Positions 6,099 through 13,211 of a stretch of 13,506 nucleotides of DNA are shown here, piece by piece. The stretch spans positions 1-13,506 of the forward strand of contig DNPQ01000405.1 of the NCBI GenBank assembly GCA_003501335.1. Direction: 5' to 3'. Below the pieces are notes generated by a model. The model searched no databases. It worked only from the letters and a program-made list of their open reading frames with translations, and had not been told where the DNA came from. Position numbers and translations under genes: made by a program. Origin of the DNA: Bacillota bacterium (lineage in GTDB: Bacteria > Bacillota > UBA4882 > UBA8346). Each line of letters begins with the position of its first letter. Within the stretch, counting starts at the first letter, position 1.

Positions 6099-6132
6099 TC
6101 CGTGCCGTCGTCCTGCGCATTTTGACTGGCGT
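6099..6132 (+). repeat. 34-base direct repeat, copy B
   Basis: Same orientation as copy A at 3199-3232, with 31/34 identity. The two copies bracket about 2.87 kb that holds the broken XRE gene and the two exported-protein genes. Confidence 0.8.
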
Positions 6133-6222
6133 TTATGGGCTCCCAATCATATATTGGTACTAAAGTATGACGCGCACACATATGCGCATAAAATGCAAAT
6201 GAATAATGGAGGTTAACCTGCC

Positions 6223-7212
6223 ATGAATACCAATGAAGATCTAACAACGCAAAGTTGTTTAAATATAAGAACAGCAGCAAATCTATCCCATGTTACGATG
6301 TCCGCTCCGATGATGGAAGGAATCACCCCGCGTTGGTTGCTGACATTCCTGCCTTGGGTGGCGGTAGAAGCCGGAACCTACCGGGTGAATACTCTCAAAA
6401 AACCGGTGAGCGGTCCTGCCACTGCCTGTAACGAATATGGCGAAAAAACAATTGCATTATTATCATCCCATCGTGGGGAGCCCGTTTTACCCCAAACTTT
6501 TCCGGATTACGAAGAATGCCCCCGGGAGTATCCCTTAAGTATCATCCAGACCATTCTGCGGATCCATACCCGGGTCGCCGATATTTATAATAGCCCCCTC
6601 AACCAAATGAATGAACAAATGCGACTCACGATAGAAGCCATGAAAGAACGGCAAGAATGGGAAATCATTAACAATCCGGAGTTTGGGCTTTGTCACTCCG
6701 TAGCCCCTCCCATGCGGATAAAATGCCGCAAAGGAACGCCCACTCCGGACGATCTCGATGAATTACTGGCCAAAGTATGGAAAAAACCGGCTTTCTTTTT
6801 AGCCCATCCCAAAGCCATCGCTGCTTTCGGCCGGGAATGCACAGCCAGAGGAGTACCGCCGGCAGCCGTTAATTTGTTTGGCTCACCCTTTATTACCTGG
6901 CGTGGCGTACCGATGGTTCCCTGCGACAAATTATTAGTGGGCGGCCGGGCTTGGACCAATGCCCCGTGCGGTAAAACTTCGATCTTACTGATGCGGGTCG
7001 GCGAAAGCGAACAAGGAGTGATCGGCATTCATCAACCGGGAATTCCCGATGAACAACATGCACCCAGCTTAACTGTGAAATTTGCCGGGATTGACAACCA
7101 GTCGGTCGCCCATTATGTATTGAGCTTGTACTTCTCAACAGCGGTATTAACCAACGATGCTTTAGGCATGCTGGAAGATGTTGAGGTGGGTCAGTATTAT
7201 GATTACAAATAA
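6223..7212 (+). CDS. Family 2A encapsulin nanocompartment shell protein (SrpI-like)
   Basis: This shell protein of 329 residues has an HK97 phage-capsid fold and self-assembles into a cytoplasmic icosahedral compartment. It is recognisable by sequence landmarks of the SrpI / 'major membrane protein I' group: ITPRWLLTFLPWVAVEAGTY (34-53), EWEIINNPEFGL (145-156), TPTPDDLDELLAKVWKKPAF (172-191), FFLAHPKAIAAFGREC (191-206), WRGVPMVPCDK (226-236), VIGIHQPGIPDE (266-277) and AVLTNDALGMLEDVEVG (307-323). The N-terminal arm (1-30) is typical of family 2. GGAGG is 10 bases before the start. The downstream gene, a cysteine desulfurase, overlaps by 14 bases and is the known cargo type for family 2A, which fixes the assignment. 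Phage origin is ancestral; no phage genes are nearby. The expected role is a sulfur-handling compartment, induced in some bacteria by sulfur limitation. Confidence 0.95.
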   Translation: MNTNEDLTTQSCLNIRTAANLSHVTMSAPMMEGITPRWLLTFLPWVAVEAGTYRVNTLKKPVSGPATACNEYGEKTIALLSSHRGEPVLPQTFPDYEECPREYPLSIIQTILRIHTRVADIYNSPLNQMNEQMRLTIEAMKERQEWEIINNPEFGLCHSVAPPMRIKCRKGTPTPDDLDELLAKVWKKPAFFLAHPKAIAAFGRECTARGVPPAAVNLFGSPFITWRGVPMVPCDKLLVGGRAWTNAPCGKTSILLMRVGESEQGVIGIHQPGIPDEQHAPSLTVKFAGIDNQSVAHYVLSLYFSTAVLTNDALGMLEDVEVGQYYDYK

Positions 7213-8752
7213 TGCGGTTTCTGCTATCATGGAGCCCGATCCCAGTGTAGAAAATATCCCCAGTCTTGAGGAAGTCACCCAATGGGCTAACGGCTTGTTT
7301 CAGGCTGGAAATCCGGCCGCCGGCGTGGCTACGCAAATCAAGGAGGGCCAAAGCGGCCCCACCCTCGTCCCGGAGCCCATGGGATTCTTTCCGGAACAAT
7401 TGAAAAGCGCGCCCTCGGAGGTCGGACCCGCCGGATCATGTCCCGATAACGGTAAAGGGGGGGAATATTATTTTTTACCCAAAACCCCAAAAAAAAATAG
7501 CGGCGATCCGCCTCCCCCACCTTCAAACGAATCCCTGGGAGTCCAAGCATTACGCAAAGATTTCCCGATCCTGAGTCAAAAGATCAATGGAAAACCTTTG
7601 ATATGGTTTGACAATGCCGCTACAACCCAAAAACCCCAGGCGGTCATCGACAGCTTAAATGGATTTTATTCCGAATATAATTCCAATGTCCACCGGGCTA
7701 CCCACACCATGGCCAAGAAAGCCACCACTGCTTTTGAAAATGCCCGGGAAAAAGTGCAACGGTTTCTGGGAGCAACTTCTCTGGAGGAAATTGTTTTCTT
7801 GCGGGGCACTACCGAGGCCATTAATCTGGTGGCCCAGGCATACGGCAGAATGAACATCCATGCCGGTGATGAGATTTTAATTTCCCAGATGGAGCACCAC
7901 TCCAATATTGTGCCCTGGCAAATGTTGCGGGATGAAAAAAGAGCCGTCATTAAAGTTATTCCCATCAATGACCGCGGCGAAATCTCGCTGGAGAAATATA
8001 AAAGGCTGTTTACCCTGCGGACTCGTATGGTCGCCATATCCCACGTATCCAATGTACTGGGAACCATTAATCCGGTGGCGGAAATGATTCAAATCGCCCA
8101 TGCCCACCGGGCCTGTGTGCTGGTAGACGGAGCCCAGAGCGTTCCCCATTTTCCGGTTCATGTGAAAAGCCTTGACGCTGATTTTTATGCTTTTTCCGGC
8201 CACAAAATTTATGGTCCCACTGGCATCGGCGTATTATACGGCAAGAAAGCTTTACTGGAAACCATGCCCCCCTGGCAGGGCGGCGGAAGCATGATTAAAC
8301 AGGTTACCTTTGATAAAACCCTTTATAACAATATTCCTTATAAATTTGAAGCCGGGACCCCTAATGTCGCCGATGCGATTGGACTCGGGACCGCCATTGA
8401 CTATCTTCAAAAAATCGGTCTCGGTCCCATCGAAAATCACGAACGCCACCTAACCGGTTATGCCATGGAATCGCTACTCAAGATCCCGGGCCTGTGTGTT
8501 ATTGGCACCGCTCTCAATAAAATCAGCGTTATTTCTTTCATCATGCGAAATCTGTCTCCCGATCAAGCGGCTCAACATCTGGAAAAAGAGGGTATTGCAG
8601 TCCGGACCGGTCACCACTGTGCCCAACCGGCTTTGGAAAGGTTTGGACTGACAGATACCCTGCGGGTCTCTTTGGGCCTCTATAACACGAAAGAGGAAGT
8701 GGACACCCTTTGCAGTGTGCTGCACCAATTAGCCCGTCAGTCCCAGGCTTAA
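7199..8752 (+). CDS. Family 2A encapsulin cargo: SufS-type cysteine desulfurase with N-terminal targeting extension
   Basis: This PLP enzyme converts cysteine to alanine and leaves sulfur as a persulfide on an active-site Cys. It has 517 residues, against about 400-410 for ordinary SufS. The catalytic domain starts near 116 and has WFDNAATTQKP (136-146), HRATHT (165-170), MEHHSNIVPW (231-240), VLVDGAQSVPHF (307-318), the PLP-lysine motif SGHK (Lys336) and RTGHHCAQP (469-477, nucleophile Cys474). Residues 1-115 are low-complexity, Gly/Pro/Ser-rich and probably disordered, ending in a DPPPPPS hinge (103-109). In family 2A this extension loads the enzyme into the shell. ATG 7199 has GAGGTG 10 bases upstream; an in-frame ATG at 7178 lies further inside the shell gene. 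The overlap implies translational coupling. No cysE, rhodanese or sufU is adjacent. Confidence 0.95.
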   Translation: MITNNAVSAIMEPDPSVENIPSLEEVTQWANGLFQAGNPAAGVATQIKEGQSGPTLVPEPMGFFPEQLKSAPSEVGPAGSCPDNGKGGEYYFLPKTPKKNSGDPPPPPSNESLGVQALRKDFPILSQKINGKPLIWFDNAATTQKPQAVIDSLNGFYSEYNSNVHRATHTMAKKATTAFENAREKVQRFLGATSLEEIVFLRGTTEAINLVAQAYGRMNIHAGDEILISQMEHHSNIVPWQMLRDEKRAVIKVIPINDRGEISLEKYKRLFTLRTRMVAISHVSNVLGTINPVAEMIQIAHAHRACVLVDGAQSVPHFPVHVKSLDADFYAFSGHKIYGPTGIGVLYGKKALLETMPPWQGGGSMIKQVTFDKTLYNNIPYKFEAGTPNVADAIGLGTAIDYLQKIGLGPIENHERHLTGYAMESLLKIPGLCVIGTALNKISVISFIMRNLSPDQAAQHLEKEGIAVRTGHHCAQPALERFGLTDTLRVSLGLYNTKEEVDTLCSVLHQLARQSQA

Positions 8753-8754
8753 AT

Positions 8755-8794
8755 AAAAGGGGCTGTCGCAAAAAGAAAAATTTTGCAACAGCCC
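8755..8794. terminator. Shared hairpin between convergent desulfurase and exported-protein genes
   Basis: GGGCTGTCGCAAAA (8760-8773) pairs with TTTTGCAACAGCCC (8781-8794) with one mismatch. On the minus strand the stem is followed by CTTTTATTT, so it should terminate the 8823-9329 gene. On the plus strand no T tract follows, so termination of the encapsulin operon here would be weak. Confidence 0.65.
8757..8773 (+). repeat. 17-base inverted repeat, left copy
   Basis: AAGGGGCTGTCGCAAAA. The reverse complement of 9398-9414 differs from it at one position. This copy is also the left arm of the terminator hairpin. Confidence 0.6.
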
Positions 8795-8822
8795 TCCTAA
8801 AAAATTCATCGCTTTCCCTGAA

Positions 8823-9329
8823 CTATTGATTGATATCCAAACCAAAATGTAAATGGACTAAAGAATCCCCTTTTCCCACCTTGACCGTATCAACCCTGAC
8901 ATCTAACTGGTTATTTTCAGGGGCGCTTTGAACATAACGATCTTCCATATCATCGAAGTAATATTCACGGTGAGGCCGTTCACGGTTGTTGGTCATGACC
9001 TGAAATGCGAAATCGCGCGCCCGTAAAGAGTGGTAAATTGCTTCACGGTACTCTCCCCGCCAATACAAATCTCTTGCTCTTTGTTGGTGGGCAATGGCCA
9101 GCCCCAAGCCATCATAACGGCGGCCGTGATCAGCGGCTAATTGGGCGCTAAAAATCGTGTTGGCGGTACGATGGATGATATATCCCGCATCATTGCGTTC
9201 CTGAAAACGGGATGGAGGTCCATAATACCTTCCGGGCCCCTCCTCATATCGACTATGCTTAGCGTATATTCCAATCGAACCGGTTACCAGAAAAGTCAAC
9301 ACTATCAATCCAACAACCCATTTCCTCAT
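8823..9329 (-). CDS. Small exported protein, paralogue 1 of a three-member family, unknown function
   Basis: The protein has 168 residues. The signal peptide (MRKWVVGLIVLTFLVTGSIG) ends in IYA before KHSRYEE, with cleavage likely after residue 23. A Gly/Arg/Tyr-rich linker leads to a helical core: YIIHRTANTIFSAQLAADHG, GLAIAHQQRARDLYWRGEY and REAIYHSLRARDFAFQVM. A C-terminal segment ending VHLHFGLDINQ looks like a single strand. The core repeats the pattern Q-x-A-R-x-L/F-x-x-x-G-x-x-x-x-A-I-x-x-S-x-R-A-R, shared with the genes at 12503 and 13212. AGGAGG is 8 bases before the start. The gene is convergent with the encapsulin operon, shares its hairpin, and lies between 17-base inverted repeats. 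I recognise no named family; a helical, envelope-associated role is only a guess. Confidence 0.85.
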   Translation of the reverse strand: MRKWVVGLIVLTFLVTGSIGIYAKHSRYEEGPGRYYGPPSRFQERNDAGYIIHRTANTIFSAQLAADHGRRYDGLGLAIAHQQRARDLYWRGEYREAIYHSLRARDFAFQVMTNNRERPHREYYFDDMEDRYVQSAPENNQLDVRVDTVKVGKGDSLVHLHFGLDINQ

Positions 9330-9397
9330 CGAATCTCCTCCTTTTTTAATGTCGTTGAGGCTAGTCTATAAAGCAACTTAAACCACACCGAATTTGC

Positions 9398-9414
9398 TTT
9401 TGGGACAGCCCCTT
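9398..9414 (-). repeat. 17-base inverted repeat, right copy
   Basis: TTTTGGGACAGCCCCTT pairs in inverted orientation with 8757-8773 at 16 of 17 positions. The two copies enclose 658 bases that contain exactly one gene. Confidence 0.6.
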
Positions 9415-9684
9415 CTTATTGTTTAATTGCCTATATCTTACAATAAAACCTCCGGGAGAAGATAGCGGGAAAAATAGGGTTTGATAATTTTTTTTACAAT
9501 ATTTACCGGGCCCCGGTATATTTAAGAAATTTTTGAACCATGCTATAACTTTGATTTGTTCAAAAATGTATTTTTAGTAATATAAAAGGATTCTTATCAA
9601 AAAAATCTAATAAACATTTTAAGCCGATTAAACCGATTTTTTAATCTTCGACGAAATGAATTTCTGCTAAAAGGAGGCACGAAG
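9415..9684. other. AT-rich intergenic region upstream of pgm
   Basis: No gene is seen. Two inverted repeats stand out: TACCGGG-C-CCCGGTA at 9504-9518, a GC-rich palindrome in AT-rich DNA and a good operator candidate, and ATTTTTGAAC / GTTCAAAAAT at 9529-9538 and 9558-9567 (10-base arms, 19-base loop). No strong promoter could be fixed; pgm has AGGAGG at 9672-9677. Confidence 0.45.
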
Positions 9685-11331
9685 ATGCCTGACAATTCAG
9701 TACATATCTTGGCAGGTCAAAAAGCCCGCCGGGAGGATCTTTTTACCAAAGAGCAAATTACCCAATGGTATCAAAACCCCGGGGATAATTTGGAGCCAAT
9801 TAAAAATGGCACTTCCGGACACCGGGGCCATACCGGAAAGGGCTTTTCCGAGACTCATGTAGCGGCGATAACCCAGGCTTTAGTGGATATCCGGACTGAA
9901 AAAGGAACTTTTGGTCCCTATCTTCCTGATACCTTGAAAAATGCTCCTTTGGGTCCGATCATCATGGGTAAAGATGTCCGTTTTGCTTCTGATTTGGCTC
10001 AAGTAACCGCGGCAGAAGTTTTCGCCGCCAACAATATGCCGGTATTCATTCACCAAGGCGGTAGAAGTACTCCCACACCGGTTGTTTCCCATACCATTTT
10101 GGCCAATATTGCCCTGGGAAAAAAAGTTGAAGGTGTAATTATCACCGCCTCTCATAACCCGCCTGAAGATGCCGGTTATAAAAGCAACGGGCTTGACGGG
10201 GGGCCCAATACCTGCACCAAACCCATTGATGAAAAAGGAAATTATTATTTAAGCCATCCCCAGCAAATAAAGCGGACTTCCTATCAGGAAGCTGTTCAAA
10301 AAGGGATCATTCAAGAAGTCGACCTGCTAACTCCCTATATCAAAGACTTATCCAGTGTTGTTGACGTTGAAGTCATTAAAAGTGAACGTTTTGCCGTGAC
10401 TCCCTTAGGAGGTTCATCCCACGGCTACTATGAAGCAGTCAATGCTGAGTATGGCACCCGTATTGAGGTTGTATTATCAGCTGAAGATCCCACCTGTTCC
10501 AACCGTTCCTATGATTGGGACGGTAAATTACGGGGTGATCCTTCTTCCCGTTATGTTATGAAAGCGGTTCAGGGAATCCGGGAAAAGTTAGGAGTACCCT
10601 TTATCGGGGCCAACGATAACGATGCGGACCGTTTCGGTGGAGAAGACAGCACCGGCATTTTAAATCCCAATCATGTTTTATGTGTATTATTTGATTATTT
10701 GGCCGCCAATCGCGGATTTAACTCGAGTATGGGGGTAGGCCGTACGATTGGCACCACCCATATGATTGAAGAAATTGCTAAACATTACGGCCGACCCTCT
10801 TATGAAGTCAATGTGGGTTTTAAACATTATGTAGCCGGTTTAATGGCTGGTAAATACGTCCTGGCCGGGGAAGAAAGCGCCGGACTCTCTTTTCCAAAAC
10901 GCGACGGCAGCCTGTGGGTTACCGAAAAAGACGGTATTGCTGCGGTTCTACTGATGATGGAAGCGATGGCTAAAACCGGTAAGGATATCGGTACTCTTTA
11001 CGCCGATTTGGTAAAAAAATATGGACCCTATCAATATGAACGCAAAGATGTACCTGCCAAACCGGATCAAAAAAGTCTATTAACCCAACTTGCCGGAGAC
11101 CCGAGCCGGGTCAAATCCCTGTTAAACGGTAAAAAAATCGCCGGACAGACTATCGAACGATTGGCCATCGGCGACGGCATCAAAGTCGTCTTAAGTGGCG
11201 GCGTATGGGTTTTGAAACGGACTTCAGGCACGGAAAATATCATCAAAGATTACCGGGAAGAAAAAGGCGAATCCTTGGAAAGAGCCCGTAAGGCATCCCA
11301 GGAAATCGGCAGTCTCCTCGGACTCAATTAA
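9685..11331 (+). CDS. pgm: Phosphoglucomutase (alpha-D-glucose-1-phosphate specific)
   Basis: It interconverts glucose 1-phosphate and glucose 6-phosphate in the cytosol, linking glycolysis with glycogen and UDP-glucose synthesis. It has 548 residues, matching the E. coli Pgm-type enzyme. All four signatures of the alpha-D-phosphohexomutase superfamily are intact: the phosphoserine loop TASHNPPEDAGYKSNG (154-169, Ser156), the Mg-binding DNDADR (311-316), the sugar-binding loop GEESAGLSF (395-403) and the phosphate-binding RTSGTENIIKDYREE (512-526). The N-terminal region with NGTSGHRG (41-48) is characteristic of the bacterial glucose-specific branch. AGGAGG lies 7 bases before ATG 9685. The gene is preceded by palindromes and followed after 109 bases by a transporter gene in the same direction; no terminator is obvious between them. 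Confidence 0.97.
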   Translation: MPDNSVHILAGQKARREDLFTKEQITQWYQNPGDNLEPIKNGTSGHRGHTGKGFSETHVAAITQALVDIRTEKGTFGPYLPDTLKNAPLGPIIMGKDVRFASDLAQVTAAEVFAANNMPVFIHQGGRSTPTPVVSHTILANIALGKKVEGVIITASHNPPEDAGYKSNGLDGGPNTCTKPIDEKGNYYLSHPQQIKRTSYQEAVQKGIIQEVDLLTPYIKDLSSVVDVEVIKSERFAVTPLGGSSHGYYEAVNAEYGTRIEVVLSAEDPTCSNRSYDWDGKLRGDPSSRYVMKAVQGIREKLGVPFIGANDNDADRFGGEDSTGILNPNHVLCVLFDYLAANRGFNSSMGVGRTIGTTHMIEEIAKHYGRPSYEVNVGFKHYVAGLMAGKYVLAGEESAGLSFPKRDGSLWVTEKDGIAAVLLMMEAMAKTGKDIGTLYADLVKKYGPYQYERKDVPAKPDQKSLLTQLAGDPSRVKSLLNGKKIAGQTIERLAIGDGIKVVLSGGVWVLKRTSGTENIIKDYREEKGESLERARKASQEIGSLLGLN

Positions 11332-11440
11332 ACTTCCATTCCATAAGGGCTTGATAATTAATGTCCTACTATTGAGTGAAATTATTGAATTCATGGCACA
11401 TTGAATCCGGTCAATGAAATAACAGGGAGAATAGCTTATC

Positions 11441-12373
11441 ATGCAACAGAAAGAAATGCGTTCCAATCTTTTGCTTCTATTAACTGCGGCTATTTGGGGA
11501 TTTGCTTTTGTAGCGCAACGAATAGGTTCCAAATATGTGGGGTCATTCACATTTAACGGTGTCCGTTTTGCCTTAGGCGGTCTTTCGTTGGTTCCCTTAC
11601 TCATTTTTTCTTTAAGGAACTCTCCCGCGGCAGTACAGCAAACCGGACAAAGACCGGTTTCCAGCTTTCGGGCGGGAATCATTGCCGGCAGTATCCTGTT
11701 TGCCGGCGCATCGTTACAACAAATCGGACTGGCTCATACTGCAGCAGGGAAAGCCGCTTTTATCACCGGATTATATATTATCTTAGTGCCTATTTTAGGT
11801 ATCTTTTTAAAACAGCACTCCCACATCAGCGTATGGATCGGGGCTGTACTCGCGACCACCGGATTATATTTATTGAGCGTTACTCAAAATTTTACCATCA
11901 CCCTGTCGGATTTATTGGAATTAGTCGGTGCTTTCTTCTGGGCAACGCATATCCTGGTCATTGATTATTATACTAAAAAAGTTCATGCCTTAAAATTATG
12001 TATTATTCAGTTTCTGACTTGTTCAGTCTTGAGTATGCTCGCTGCCTTTTCTTTTGAAACAATTTCTCTAAGCAGCCTCCGGCTGGCTTTAATACCGATT
12101 CTCTACGGTGGTCTTTGCTCCGTCGGAATCGCCTATACCCTTCAAGTCTTCGCCCAAAAGCATGCCAAACCTTCTCATGCAGCTATCATCATGAGTATGG
12201 AAAGCGTCTTTGCCAGTTTGGGCGGATACATCATCTTGCAGGAAAACTTAGGAGGCCGTGGCTATCTTGCCTGTATTTTAATGTTAGCCGGAATGTTAAT
12301 ATCCCAACTCCCCACAATTTTTACGAGCCCAAAATCCAATCTATCCCGGGCATCGGATGAGGAATCCCTTTAA
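11441..12373 (+). CDS. EamA/DMT-family transporter
   Basis: This integral inner-membrane protein of 310 residues has about ten hydrophobic helices in two EamA repeats (about 8-145 and 155-292). Family marks include LLTAAIWGFAFVAQRIG near the N-terminus, FNGVRFALGGL (about 38-48), AAFITGLYIILVPILGI in the first repeat, and AKPSHAAIIMSMESVFASLG with GGYIILQENLG in the second. Members export or import small metabolites such as amino acids or nucleosides; the substrate cannot be read from sequence. GGGAG is about 10 bases before ATG 11441, and a CATTGA/TCAATG inverted repeat (11399-11416) lies just before it. It may be cotranscribed with pgm, but no functional link is evident. A very strong terminator follows 22 bases after the stop codon. 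Confidence 0.93.
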   Translation: MQQKEMRSNLLLLLTAAIWGFAFVAQRIGSKYVGSFTFNGVRFALGGLSLVPLLIFSLRNSPAAVQQTGQRPVSSFRAGIIAGSILFAGASLQQIGLAHTAAGKAAFITGLYIILVPILGIFLKQHSHISVWIGAVLATTGLYLLSVTQNFTITLSDLLELVGAFFWATHILVIDYYTKKVHALKLCIIQFLTCSVLSMLAAFSFETISLSSLRLALIPILYGGLCSVGIAYTLQVFAQKHAKPSHAAIIMSMESVFASLGGYIILQENLGGRGYLACILMLAGMLISQLPTIFTSPKSNLSRASDEESL

Positions 12374-12395
12374 TCTTTAACTTTTAAGCGCTACC

Positions 12396-12447
12396 AAGAA
12401 TCAAGAAAGCTGGCCTTAAAAAGGCCAGCTTTCTTGATTCTTTTTTT
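12396..12447 (+). terminator. Strong intrinsic terminator after the DMT transporter
   Basis: A perfect 22-base stem (12396-12417 with 12421-12442) with a minimal AAA loop is followed by a T tract through 12447. The pairing is unusually long and exact. Only the plus strand has the T tract. Confidence 0.93.
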
Positions 12448-12502
12448 ATCCGCTTTAATGATGACGGTTCAAATTCTGGATCGCGTGACGAACCGTTACC
12501 AA

Positions 12503-13045
12503 TTAAAGATTAAATTCAATCTTTATTCGAACTGCATCGTCATCTCTTCCCATCCGGCCTTTATCCCTATCGATCTGTCGATCTAAATCATGATCGCCGG
12601 GGCGTTGATGATCATACTTTGATTCGAGGCGATCCGGGAAAAATTCTGGGCGGACCATTCCGTGATTAGCCCGAATGATATCGAACGCTAAATTACGGGC
12701 GCGCAAGGAAAAGAAGATAGCATTCTGAAAATCGCCGTTCATATAAAGGTCACGGGCATGTTGCTGGGTGTAAATTGCCCGGGCGAGGCCGAAATTTTTA
12801 TGACCGCGCATGGCCGCCTGTTGGGTGTCATTAATCACATCGGCAGTACGATGAAGAACATAGCGACTATCATTCCGAGCTTCATTGTTATCATGATTAT
12901 CGCGATGTTCAACGGGACCACCATTAGGACCGCCAAACCCCTGAGGATTACTATGTTCTCCAAATTTTCCCGGATTCGCATAAATACTTAATGCGCCAAG
13001 CAGCATGAATACACTAACCGCCAAACCTATTAACAATTTCCGCAA
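12503..13045 (-). CDS. Small exported protein, paralogue 2, unknown function
   Basis: The protein has 180 residues. It begins at TTG 13045; GGGAGG lies 8 bases upstream, no better start exists, and the MRKLLIGLAV opening matches paralogue 1. The signal peptide ends at SIYA, with cleavage likely after residue 23. A Gly/Asn/His-rich linker (about 24-60) precedes the helical core: RYVLHRTADVINDTQQAAMR, FGLARAIYTQQHARDLYMNG and AIFFSLRARNLAFDIIRAN. Then come VRPEFFPDRLESKY and an acidic/basic tail, DRDKGRMGRDDDAVRIKIEF. Residues from FGLAR onward are roughly two-thirds identical to the partial gene at 13212, pointing to tandem duplication; the gene at 8823 is more distant. It is convergent with the DMT transporter. 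Function and localisation beyond export are unknown. Confidence 0.85.
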   Translation of the reverse strand: MRKLLIGLAVSVFMLLGALSIYANPGKFGEHSNPQGFGGPNGGPVEHRDNHDNNEARNDSRYVLHRTADVINDTQQAAMRGHKNFGLARAIYTQQHARDLYMNGDFQNAIFFSLRARNLAFDIIRANHGMVRPEFFPDRLESKYDHQRPGDHDLDRQIDRDKGRMGRDDDAVRIKIEFNL

Positions 13046-13078
13046 GAAAAAAACCTCCCTATTTATAAATATACTCCT

Positions 13079-13107
13079 ATTTTACCATAGGAATTCAACA
13101 CCGTCCA
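13079..13107 (-). promoter_or_regulatory. Candidate extended -10 promoter for paralogue 2
   Basis: On the minus strand, TGG-TAAAAT (hexamer 13079-13084) is an extended -10, with a weak -35 TGGACG (13102-13107) at 17-base spacing. It ends about 34 bases before the TTG start codon. Confidence 0.4.
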
Positions 13108-13211
13108 AATTTTATAACAACCGGAATGAAGTCCGACTGGAAAATAATGTTAAACAGCAGACCAGTATTATTCAACCATTAACTGAACATCGTTCTTAAT
13201 CCCATTAATAT

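Larger units (their letters stand above)
5846..6222. other. Upstream region of the encapsulin operon
   Basis: No supported gene is present. At 5862-5880 the minus strand has CTC-TTCG-GAG followed by nine Ts, a weak copy of the 5709-5734 terminator. An inverted repeat spans 5981-6033, and repeat copy B covers 6099-6132. A candidate plus-strand promoter has TTGACT (6122-6127) inside copy B, 17 bases from a poor -10 AATCAT (6145-6150). TATGCGCATA (6181-6190) is a perfect palindrome shortly before the GGAGG (6208-6212) of the shell gene and could be an operator. A minus-strand frame at 6035-6280 overlaps the shell gene start, and I do not call it. Confidence 0.5.

Noticed and set aside
6035..6280. 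81-codon minus-strand frame
   Set aside because: It overlaps the shell gene's ribosome binding site and start; part of its protein-like text is the 34-base repeat and its start is unsupported.
7178..7198. Upstream start for the desulfurase
   Set aside because: It adds MLRWVSI inside the shell gene without a ribosome binding site; GAGGTG is properly spaced from ATG 7199.
6223..7212. Prophage capsid gene
   Set aside because: The shell protein has the HK97-derived encapsulin family 2A signature and its partner is a cysteine desulfurase; no portal, terminase, protease or tail gene is nearby.
8757..9414. Complete insertion sequence
   Set aside because: Inverted repeats are present but there is no transposase and no clear target duplication at the flanks.
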